Assembly: GCA_002683405.1 (NCBI GenBank) | Contig: NYTH01000057.1 | Coordinates: 121,334 to 185,333 of the forward strand | DNA: 64,000 bases | From: Salinisphaeraceae bacterium | GTDB taxonomy: Bacteria > Pseudomonadota > Gammaproteobacteria > Nevskiales > Salinisphaeraceae | Direction: 5' to 3' | Shown here: positions 27,877 to 35,300 of the stretch, in pieces | Layout: every line of letters begins with the position of its first letter | How positions within the stretch are numbered: the stretch's first letter is position 1 | Translations under genes and position numbers: made by a program | Notes under the pieces: model-generated | What the model was told of the DNA's origin: nothing | Database searches by the model: none | What the model saw: only the letters and a program-made list of their open reading frames with translations

Positions 27877-29055
27877 ATGTTGTGGCGAAAGTTGATGGGT
27901 GGAGCGGGAATTCCGGTGCTGGCCACCGCGGCGCACGTGATCACGGTGTTCCAGCCGGTGCCGACCTGGCTGTCCATCGCGTCGATGGGCGCGGTGGTGC
28001 TGGCCTGGGCGTGGTACGTCTGGCTGCGCGAATTCGGACCGCAGGCCTCGGCGGGCACCATTGCCCGCAACCGGCAGCTGCTCGACGAGCTGGCCGAAGC
28101 CAACGGCAAGGAGCTCAAGAGCACCGCCAGCGAGATCGGCCGCGTCAAGGGCCTCATAAGCGAAGCCGTGGCAGAGCTGTCGCAGAGCTTCAACCACATC
28201 AACACGCTCACGCGCGAGCAGAGCCAGGTGGTCTCCAGCGTGGTGAACGAGCAGGGCGACGGCCGCGACGCGGTCGGCGTCAGCGGCTTCGCCAATTCGG
28301 TGGGCGAGGTCATGAACGAAATGGTCCGCGTGCTGGCCGAGGAGAGCGAGCGCAGCAACGTGACGGTGTCGCGTATCGACGAAATGTCGCGGCATCTGGA
28401 CGGCATCTTCGAGCTGCTGGAAGACGTCAAGACGATTGCCGACAAGACCAACCTGCTGGCGCTGAATGCCGCCATCGAGGCGGCGCGCGCCGGTGAAGCC
28501 GGTCGCGGTTTTGCTGTGGTGGCCGAGGAAGTGCGCAGTCTGTCGGAGCGCTCGACGGTCTTCAACGAGCAGATTCGCAAGCTGGTGACCAGCTCGCGTG
28601 ATGCGGTGTCTAACGTGCGCGAGACCGTCGAGGAAATGGCCTCGCGTGACCTGGCGGCCAGCCGCGACGCCGAGCAGAAGGTGTCCGGCATCGTGGGCCG
28701 GATCAACGGTATCAACTCGGGTCTGGCCGCGGCCATCGAACGGATTGCCCAGAGCGGCGCGCAGATCGATGGCGCGGTCAACAAGGCCGTGCGTTCGCTG
28801 CAGTTCGAGGATATTGCCACCCAGGCGCTGGCGGCCTCCCAAATCCACGTGGATCGCCTGACTCACATGAGCGAGGAGGCGTTTGCGCTGCGCAAGCTCA
28901 TGGACGGCGAGATTCGCCTGGCCGAGGGCGTGGCTGCCCGCGATCTGGACGCGGCCGCCGAACGGGTGGAGCAGGGCCGCCAGACCTGGTCGTCGACACC
29001 GCACAAGCCCGTCTCCCAGACCAGCATGCAGTCCGGGGAGGTCGAGCTGTTCTGA
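27877..29055 (+). CDS. Membrane chemoreceptor-like protein with CheZ-type DxxxQ motif
   Basis: The 392-residue protein has two closely spaced N-terminal membrane segments (about residues 12-28 and 31-50) with almost no periplasmic part, then an MCP signalling domain with tip [37 protein letters not shown]. After the hairpin, [10 protein letters not shown] (D312, Q316) resembles the CheZ active-site motif DxxxQ. The protein ends in GEVELF, like CheD. It could be a receptor, a receptor-like scaffold, or a receptor-phosphatase hybrid; phosphatase activity is inference from the motif. Confidence 0.85.
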   Translation: MLWRKLMGGAGIPVLATAAHVITVFQPVPTWLSIASMGAVVLAWAWYVWLREFGPQASAGTIARNRQLLDELAEANGKELKSTASEIGRVKGLISEAVAELSQSFNHINTLTREQSQVVSSVVNEQGDGRDAVGVSGFANSVGEVMNEMVRVLAEESERSNVTVSRIDEMSRHLDGIFELLEDVKTIADKTNLLALNAAIEAARAGEAGRGFAVVAEEVRSLSERSTVFNEQIRKLVTSSRDAVSNVRETVEEMASRDLAASRDAEQKVSGIVGRINGINSGLAAAIERIAQSGAQIDGAVNKAVRSLQFEDIATQALAASQIHVDRLTHMSEEAFALRKLMDGEIRLAEGVAARDLDAAAERVEQGRQTWSSTPHKPVSQTSMQSGEVELF

Positions 29056-29185
29056 TCGGCAGGCCGGCAGGGCATCCGACATCACCGCACTGGGCATGAC
29101 ATGACACACCGGTCTTCCCCCGACTGTCCCGATCGCAGCCGCGACAGGCTGCGGTGGCCCGCATCATCCATCGCCAATTGGACGC

Positions 29186-30673
29186 ATGGCCATGGGTGAG
29201 ACCTGCGACCGCGGCGGCAACGCCTCCATCTGGCCGGCTCCCTACAGCCGTCTGCGCAGCGACTTCATGAGCGGCGAGGACATCCGGATTCTGGCCGAGG
29301 GCGTCAGCGAGCCCCGGATCTGCTTCGGCGTGGAAATCGATGACGACGACGAGTTCGATGCCGCGGAGGCCGCGCAGTGGCGCCAGGCCCGCGAGGAGCT
29401 GCGGCGCCGGTCGCGGCCGACCAATCTGCTGAGCCGGTGGCTGGACCGCTGGCGCCGTGGCCGCCAGGCTCGCGAGCAGAGCCGCTACGAAAAGGCCAGT
29501 CGGCAGCTGGAGGAACGGGTCAAGGAAATGCAGTGCCTGAACAACGTGCTGCGTATCCTGGGCGAGGATTACGCCAGCCTGAGTGTGCTGCTTTACGATC
29601 TGGTGCGGGTGCTGCCGCAGGGACTCCAGCACAGCGACGTGGCGGCCGCCCGGATCGCCGTGGCCGGCCGTTCGGCGCAGACCGCCGGTTTTAGCCGCAC
29701 GCCATGGATACTCAAGTCGCAGGTGGTCATTGCCAACGAGGTGGCCGGGTCGGTCGAGGTGGTCTATCTGCAGGAGCGGCCCGAATCACATGTCGGCCCC
29801 TTCCTGATTGAAGAGCGCAATCTGCTGCAGCAGGTGGCACAGTCCATCGGCCAGGCCGCCGAGCGCTACCGGTTTCGCGACCTGCAGAAGCTGCGGTCGG
29901 GGCAGATCGAACGGGCCAACGCGGCGCTCGAGCGCTTCGCCATGACGGCCTCGCACCATCTGCAGGAGCCGCTGCGCACCATCAGCAGCTACACCCAGAT
30001 GCTGGTCCAGAAGCATGTGCCGCCCGACAACGACAGCGCGCGCGAGTACGCCCGCTACATTGCCGAGGCCGTGGACCGCATGGGCGAGCTGATCGACTCC
30101 ATGGCGGTGTATGCCGCGGTCCCGCGCGACACGGAAACCTGCTATCAGGCCGACCTGAATACCATTGTCGTGCGGGTGGTCCAGGAACTGGAACTCACCA
30201 TCCGGCGGCTGGATGCGCGTGTTTCCATCGACCCGTTGCCGGTGGTGGCCCTGCGTCCCACCCACGCCGAGGAGGTCCTTCGCAACCTCATCGAGAACGC
30301 GCTGAAGTTTCGCGGAGAGGCGCGGCCGGACATCCGCATCTGGTGCGAGCAGGACGAGGAATACTGCTCGCTGTACATCAGCGACAACGGCCTGGGCATT
30401 CCGGCGGAATACATCGAGAAGGTGTTCGAACTGTACGCCCGCCTGCATCCCCGCGAGCGATTCCCGGGCAACGGCGTGGGGCTTTCGGTGTGCCGCCGCA
30501 TCGTTGAAAGCTACGGCGGGGAAATCTGGGCGATGTCCTCGCCGGGCGGGACCGTTATCACGATCACTCTGGCCGCGGCCAACGTGATCGCGCGCGCCGG
30601 AGCGGACGAGGATTGCGAGCAGGACCCGGCGCCGGCGGCGGGCATGAATCACACAACGTCCCGCGTCGGCTGA
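29186..30673 (+). CDS. Cytoplasmic sensor histidine kinase (phytochrome-type H box)
   Basis: The 495-residue protein has no membrane segment. An acidic then strongly basic N-terminus (residues 45-95) leads to a coiled coil and a GAF-like region (about 110-230), then the HisKA H box ASHHLQEPLRTISSY (H257), as in bacteriophytochrome-type kinases, and an HATPase domain (NLIENALKF, DNGLGIP, GNGVGLSVCRRIVESYGG). The usual Asp after the H-box His is His here. The start is uncertain: ATGs at 29186, 29192 and 29269 all lack a clear ribosome site. No response regulator is adjacent; input and partner are unknown. Confidence 0.85.
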   Translation: MAMGETCDRGGNASIWPAPYSRLRSDFMSGEDIRILAEGVSEPRICFGVEIDDDDEFDAAEAAQWRQAREELRRRSRPTNLLSRWLDRWRRGRQAREQSRYEKASRQLEERVKEMQCLNNVLRILGEDYASLSVLLYDLVRVLPQGLQHSDVAAARIAVAGRSAQTAGFSRTPWILKSQVVIANEVAGSVEVVYLQERPESHVGPFLIEERNLLQQVAQSIGQAAERYRFRDLQKLRSGQIERANAALERFAMTASHHLQEPLRTISSYTQMLVQKHVPPDNDSAREYARYIAEAVDRMGELIDSMAVYAAVPRDTETCYQADLNTIVVRVVQELELTIRRLDARVSIDPLPVVALRPTHAEEVLRNLIENALKFRGEARPDIRIWCEQDEEYCSLYISDNGLGIPAEYIEKVFELYARLHPRERFPGNGVGLSVCRRIVESYGGEIWAMSSPGGTVITITLAAANVIARAGADEDCEQDPAPAAGMNHTTSRVG

Positions 30674-30718
30674 GCCGGATGGGGCGACAACTTTCCCAGA
30701 CTCGACGGACGAACAGCC

Positions 30719-31528
30719 ATGTTTGACAGTCAGGCCATTGCAGCGCTTGCCCACAACGGCGCCATCCCCTCGCCACCCGACCTGATCGGGCGGCTGGTGC
30801 GTCTGCTGGCTACCGAAGATTATTCGGCCGCCGATGTGGCCGAGATCGTGGAGTCCGATTCATCCGCCGCCGCGCGCGTCATCTCGGTTGCCAATAGCGC
30901 CCTGTACGTCGGCAGCCGCGAGGCGCGCAGCGTTCGGGAAGCCGTCAGCCGCCTGGGCGTGCGGGTCACGCGCGATGTGGTGTCCAGCCACGCCATGCGA
31001 TCAGCCTTTTCGCCCCGCAACGGGCACGCCCTCAAGCTGCTCAAGACCGAATGGCGCCTGAGTACCGGCGTGGCCTCGCTGATGCGGCAGGCCGCCCAGG
31101 ACGACCGCAGTCTCGGCTCGCCCGACGTGGCCTACACCCTGGGCCTTTTCCATAACGTCGGCCTGCCGGTACTCATCTGCGCCATCCGAGATGATCAGCA
31201 GGTCGACGCGATGATGTTCTACAAAAGCGCCTCCGGCCACGCCGGAGTCGTGGGCGGTCTGATGGCGCGCAGGTGGTATCTGAGCGAGGAGACCTACCGC
31301 CTCGCGCTGCGCTTCGGTCGGGCCCGATCCGAGGATGGTTGGCAGCTGGCCGAGTGCGCGGCCTACGCGCGCGTCGTGGCGGCCCGCGCGCTGGGCGCCG
31401 CCTACTGCATTGACCCCGATCTGGACGGCCCGGCCTTTCAGGCGCTGACCCTGGCGCAGCCGGAAATCCCGCGGCTGTCCGCCCTGCAGAAAAGCGCTGC
31501 GGCCCTGGCGCAGGCCGGTCGGCTCTAA
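30719..31528 (+). CDS. HDOD-domain signalling protein
   Basis: The 269-residue protein is a single HDOD domain (about residues 12-215), a catalytically dead HD-related fold common in bacterial regulators, with typical features PSPPDLIGRLVRLL, IVESDSSAAARVISVANSALYVGS and YTLGLFHNVGLPVLI. It follows the kinase by 45 bp on the same strand and may act with it, but no enzymatic output domain is attached. The start is ATG 30719. Confidence 0.86.
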   Translation: MFDSQAIAALAHNGAIPSPPDLIGRLVRLLATEDYSAADVAEIVESDSSAAARVISVANSALYVGSREARSVREAVSRLGVRVTRDVVSSHAMRSAFSPRNGHALKLLKTEWRLSTGVASLMRQAAQDDRSLGSPDVAYTLGLFHNVGLPVLICAIRDDQQVDAMMFYKSASGHAGVVGGLMARRWYLSEETYRLALRFGRARSEDGWQLAECAAYARVVAARALGAAYCIDPDLDGPAFQALTLAQPEIPRLSALQKSAAALAQAGRL

Positions 31529-31886
31529 GACATTGCTGAAAAGCAGCCATCCTGGCTCTTTTCAGTGTCGCTGCGCGAAAACGCGGTTTTCTCTTGCTCC
31601 CAAAATCAGGCACTTGGTGTGCCTGTTTTTGGCGGTACGTCCTTGTACCGCGCGGAAGCTGCCAAAATGCTTAGCATTTTGGCAGCCTCCTAAGCGTTAC
31701 GGCCGCGCGCAGCAGGGGCGGTTAGGCACGAAGCGATTGAAAGTCCGGTCGGCGCCATCGCGCCGTCGTCGGCTTGCCTCACCCAATAAGCGAATCGGTT
31801 TTCTTTTTGTGAATAATGATTCATTATTCTGTTTGCATTAGTAGGCAAGCGGAATCATCCTGCTGGCCTGACTGCCGGAGAATTGG
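31529..31886. other. Intergenic region with two hairpins before liuA
   Basis: This 358-bp gap contains no credible gene. Right after the HDOD stop, 31536-31565 folds as CTGAAAAG / CTTTTCAG around an inner AGCCA / TGGCT stem. A perfect 13-bp inverted repeat with a 3-nt loop lies at 31658-31686 (GCTGCCAAAATGC arms). Neither has a U tract, so they are weak terminators at best. The last 90 bp is AT-rich and holds the palindrome at 31811-31829. Confidence 0.7.
31811..31829. promoter_or_regulatory. Perfect 19-bp palindrome, candidate operator of the liu genes
   Basis: GAATAATGA-T-TCATTATTC is a perfect inverted repeat of 9-bp arms with a single central base, 57 bp before the liuA start. Its AT-richness and symmetry fit a dimeric repressor site near the promoter. 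Leucine catabolism genes are commonly controlled by LiuR (MerR family) or LiuQ (TetR family), but no regulator gene lies in the window and I cannot match the site to either. Confidence 0.55.
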
Positions 31887-33050
31887 ATGCAATACAAGAG
31901 TTTGAAACACGAGACGGGCGAGGATATCGAGCAGCTGCGAGAGGCCATTCGCCAGTTTGCGCAGGGCGAAATCGCGCCGCTGGCCGAATCGGTGGACAGC
32001 AGCAACGAGTTCCCGCGCGATCTCTGGCCCAAGCTGGGCGAACTGGGCCTGCTGGGCATGACGGTGGACGAAGCCTATGGCGGCATCGGACAGGGCTACC
32101 TGGCCCATTGTGTGGCCATGGAGGAAATATCGCGCGCCTCGGGTTCCATCGGCCTGTCCTACGGCGCGCATTCGAACCTGTGCGTCAACCAGATCAAGCT
32201 CAACGGCAGCGAGGCGCAGAAGCAGAAGTACCTGCCCAGGCTGGTCAGCGGCGAGCATGTTGGCGCGCTCGCCATGTCGGAACCGGGTGCCGGCTCGGAC
32301 GTGGTCGGCATGAAGCTGCGCGCCGAGAAGCAGGGCGATCATTACGTTCTGAACGGCAACAAGATGTGGATCACGAACGGCCCGGATGCCGACACACTGG
32401 TGGTCTATGCCAAGACCGATCCCGAGGCGAATTCGCGGGGCATCACGGCCTTCATCATCGAGAAGGATTTCGAAGGATTCTCCACGGCGCAGAAGCTCGA
32501 CAAGCTCGGCATGCGCGGCTCGAACACCTGTGAGCTGGTGTTTCGCGATTGCAAGGTGCCCGAAGAGAACGTCATGGGCGAGGTCGGCGGGGGCGTCGGC
32601 GTGCTGATGTCGGGGCTGGATTATGAGCGCGTGGTGCTGGCCGGGGGCTCGCTTGGCATCATGCAGGCCTGCATGGATATCGTCGTGCCGTACGTGCACG
32701 AGCGCAAGCAGTTCGGTACGCCCATCGGCGAGTTCCAGCTCATGCAGGCGAAGCTCGCCGACATGTACGTGGCGCTCACTTCCTGCCAGGCCTATGTGTA
32801 CGCCGTGGCGCGGGCCTGCGATCGCGGCGAGACGGCGCGCAAGGACGCCGCGGGTGCGATTCTGCTGGCCGCCGAGAAGGGCACGTGGATGGCCGGCGAG
32901 GCCATTCAGGCGCTGGGCGGCAATGGCTATATTACCGAGTACGCCACCGGGCGCTTGTGGCGCGACGCCAAGTTGTATGAAATCGGGGCCGGCACGTCGG
33001 AGGTTCGGCGCATGCTGATCGGCCGCGAACTGTTCGGCGAGTCCGCCTGA
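31887..33050 (+). CDS. liuA: Isovaleryl-CoA dehydrogenase
   Basis: LiuA oxidises isovaleryl-CoA to 3-methylcrotonyl-CoA in leucine breakdown, using FAD. The 387-residue protein is a full acyl-CoA dehydrogenase with FAD/substrate motifs [18 protein letters not shown] and [19 protein letters not shown]. The Glu in [12 protein letters not shown] is at the position specific to isovaleryl-CoA dehydrogenases, unlike the C-terminal Glu of short- and medium-chain enzymes. QALGGNGY and the RRMLIGREL end are typical. It starts the liu operon; liuB follows after 77 bp. Confidence 0.94.
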   Translation: MQYKSLKHETGEDIEQLREAIRQFAQGEIAPLAESVDSSNEFPRDLWPKLGELGLLGMTVDEAYGGIGQGYLAHCVAMEEISRASGSIGLSYGAHSNLCVNQIKLNGSEAQKQKYLPRLVSGEHVGALAMSEPGAGSDVVGMKLRAEKQGDHYVLNGNKMWITNGPDADTLVVYAKTDPEANSRGITAFIIEKDFEGFSTAQKLDKLGMRGSNTCELVFRDCKVPEENVMGEVGGGVGVLMSGLDYERVVLAGGSLGIMQACMDIVVPYVHERKQFGTPIGEFQLMQAKLADMYVALTSCQAYVYAVARACDRGETARKDAAGAILLAAEKGTWMAGEAIQALGGNGYITEYATGRLWRDAKLYEIGAGTSEVRRMLIGRELFGESA

Positions 33051-33127
33051 CGAACCCGAGCGGGCGCCCGGCGCACAGGCCGCGCGCGACCTAAACAGCC
33101 GGCCCGAACAGGCCGGCGGAGCCATCA

Positions 33128-34735
33128 ATGAGCAAGATCAAGTCAAAGCTGCGTCCGAACAGCGAGGAGTTCCGGCAAAACGCGCAGGCCATGCGACAGC
33201 TGGTCGATCAGCTGCGCGACCGCACCGCCCAGATCAAGCCAGGCGGCCCGGAAAAGTCGCGCGAGCGGCACCTGGGCCGCGGCAAGCTGCTACCGCGTGA
33301 TCGAATCGACCTGCTGCTGGATCGGGGCTCGCCGTTTCTCGAGGTCGCGCCGCTGGCCGCCTGGGACATGTACGACAATGACGTGCCGGCAGCGGGGGTC
33401 ATCGCGGGAATCGGACAAATCCACGGCCGGGAATTCATGGTGGTCGCCAACGACGCCACGGTGAAGGGCGGCACCTACTACCCGATTACGGTGAAAAAGC
33501 ATTTGCGGGCGCAGGAAATCGCGCTGCAGAACCATATTCCCTGCATTTATCTGGTGGATTCCGGTGGCGCCTTCCTGCCCATGCAGGACGAGGTGTTTCC
33601 GGACCGCGATCACTTCGGCCGTATTTTCTACAATCAGGCCAATCTGTCGGCGAAGGGCATCCCTCAGATCGCCTGCGTCATGGGCTCCTGCACCGCTGGC
33701 GGCGCCTACGTGCCGGCCATGTCCGACGAGACGGTGATTGTCCGCGAGCAGGGCACGATCTTTCTGGGCGGTCCGCCGCTGGTCAAGGCAGCCACGGGCG
33801 AGGAGGTCACGGCCGAGGAGCTCGGTGGTGCCGATGTGCATACCCGTGAGTCGGGCGTCGCCGATCATTTCGCCGACAACGATCATCACGCCATTGCCAT
33901 TGTTCGGGAGATTGCCGCCAACTGCGCGCGACCGCGGCCGCAGTCTGTCGTTTTCGAGTCCCCGGAAGAGCCGGACTACGATCCGGCAGAGCTGTACGGC
34001 GTTATCCCCACGGACAGTCGCAAGCCTTTCGATGTGCGCGAGCTGATCGCCCGCATGGTGGACGGTTCGCGATTCGACGAGTTCAAGGCCCGTTTCGGCA
34101 ATACCCTGGTGACCGGCTTTGCCGCGATTCACGGCTGCCCGGTGGGTATTGTGGCCAACAACGGCATTCTTTTCTCCGAATCCGCGGCCAAGGGCGCGCA
34201 TTTCATCGAGCTGTGCGGCCAGCGAAAGATTCCACTGGTATTCCTGCAGAATATCAACGGCTTCATGGTGGGCCGAAAGTACGAGGCGGAGGGCATTGCC
34301 CGGCACGGCGCCAAGCTGGTGACGGCCGTGTCTACCGTGCAGGTGCCCAAGTTCACGCTGTTTGTGGGCGGCTCCTACGGGGCCGGCAACTACGGCATGT
34401 GCGGACGCGCCTACGCGCCGCGCTTTCTGTGGACCTGGCCGAACTCACGTATCGCCGTGATGGGGCCGGAGCAGGCGGCTCGCGTGCTGGCGACAGTGCG
34501 GCGCGACAATCTGGAGGCCCGCGGCGAGCACTGGAGCGAGGACGATGAGGCGGCTTTCAAGAAGCCGATCTTCGAGCGCATCGATAGCAAGAGCTCGCCC
34601 TACTACGCCACGGCGCGCGTGTGGGATGACGGCATCATCGATCCGGCCCAGACGCGTCGGACGCTGGGGCTGGGGCTCTATGCCGCGCTGAATGCGCCGA
34701 TTGCGGACACGCAGTTCGGCGTGTTCCGGATGTAG
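33128..34735 (+). CDS. liuB: Methylcrotonyl-CoA carboxylase beta subunit (carboxyltransferase)
   Basis: LiuB transfers the carboxyl group from biotin to 3-methylcrotonyl-CoA, giving 3-methylglutaconyl-CoA. The 535-residue protein contains the paired carboxyltransferase folds with [17 protein letters not shown] and [16 protein letters not shown]. Its length and the [21 protein letters not shown] region favour MCC over propionyl-CoA carboxylase. Its partner, liuD, is separated by a 547-bp repeat-bearing gap instead of the usual liuC. Confidence 0.94.
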   Translation: MSKIKSKLRPNSEEFRQNAQAMRQLVDQLRDRTAQIKPGGPEKSRERHLGRGKLLPRDRIDLLLDRGSPFLEVAPLAAWDMYDNDVPAAGVIAGIGQIHGREFMVVANDATVKGGTYYPITVKKHLRAQEIALQNHIPCIYLVDSGGAFLPMQDEVFPDRDHFGRIFYNQANLSAKGIPQIACVMGSCTAGGAYVPAMSDETVIVREQGTIFLGGPPLVKAATGEEVTAEELGGADVHTRESGVADHFADNDHHAIAIVREIAANCARPRPQSVVFESPEEPDYDPAELYGVIPTDSRKPFDVRELIARMVDGSRFDEFKARFGNTLVTGFAAIHGCPVGIVANNGILFSESAAKGAHFIELCGQRKIPLVFLQNINGFMVGRKYEAEGIARHGAKLVTAVSTVQVPKFTLFVGGSYGAGNYGMCGRAYAPRFLWTWPNSRIAVMGPEQAARVLATVRRDNLEARGEHWSEDDEAAFKKPIFERIDSKSSPYYATARVWDDGIIDPAQTRRTLGLGLYAALNAPIADTQFGVFRM

Positions 34736-34771
34736 CTGGAAATTCAGAGACAAAGAGAAAGAGTCAAGACA

Positions 34772-34840
34772 AACCACAGAGGCGCGGAGCACACAGAGAA
34801 AGGCAATTTGAAAACCACAAAGGTCACAAAGAGCACAAAG
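34772..34840 (-). repeat. Inverted copy of the repeat modules between liuB and liuD
   Basis: Two modules, ACCACAGAGGCGCGGAGCAC and ACCACAAAGGTCACAAAGAG, occur in the opposite orientation to, and as the reverse complement of, modules in the downstream tandem repeat (34981-35052 and 35199-35270). The segment could pair with either copy to form a long imperfect hairpin. Base composition is far more AT-rich than the flanking genes. Confidence 0.75.
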
Positions 34841-34860
34841 TTGAAAAAAATCAGGCCTTC

Positions 34861-35300
34861 ATGTGCCTGTTGCCTTTGCGGTGAAAGAAAATTGCTGGTA
34901 TTCGTCAGGCGCGCAAACAAGGATCAGAATTGTGAAAATCGCGAAGCTCGAAAGAGGCATAAAGTTTATTCAAGTCAAACCTTTGTGTCCTTCGTGCCTT
35001 TGTGGTGAAAAAGTCTCAGCGTCTTCCTCCGTGTGCTCTGCGCCTCTGCGGCTCTTCATAAAGCATGTTTAGAAAATCCTCACTTGCTCCTGGTGCCTTT
35101 GCGGTGAATAGTTTTGCTCGTGTTCGTCAGGCGCACAAGGATAAGCATTGTGAAAATCGTACAGCTCAGAAGAGACATCAGGTTGAGGCCAATCAAAGCT
35201 TTGTGTTCTCCGTGCCTTTGTGGTGAAAAATTCTCAGCGTCTTGCTCTGTGCGCTCTGTGCCTCTGCGGCTTTTCATAAATCATGTTTAAAAAAATACTC
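34861..35300 (+). repeat. Two diverged tandem copies of a 218-bp unit overlapping the liuD start
   Basis: The unit is recognised by TGCCTTTG[CT]GGTGAA at 34871, 34995, 35094 and 35213, and by TCTCAGCGTCTT then GCCTCTGCGGCT near 35015-35052 and 35232-35270. Both copies end in TTCATAAA[GT]CATGTTTA; in copy 2 this ATG is the liuD start (35283), and in copy 1 the matching ATG is at 35065, exactly 218 bp earlier, followed by a decayed version of the first liuD codons. Short open frames here have no ribosome sites and look non-coding. Confidence 0.8.

Noticed and set aside
34808..35277. Several short open frames in the liuB-liuD gap (for example 34863-35072 plus, 35080-35277 minus)
   Set aside because: They lie in the tandem repeat, lack ribosome sites, have skewed composition (Cys/Leu/Ser-rich) and are not preserved as coding frames between the two copies.
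34771..35280. Possible CRISPR array or insertion sequence
   Set aside because: There are only two diverged 218-bp units plus one inverted module, no short identical repeats with spacers, no cas genes, no transposase and no clean terminal inverted repeats.
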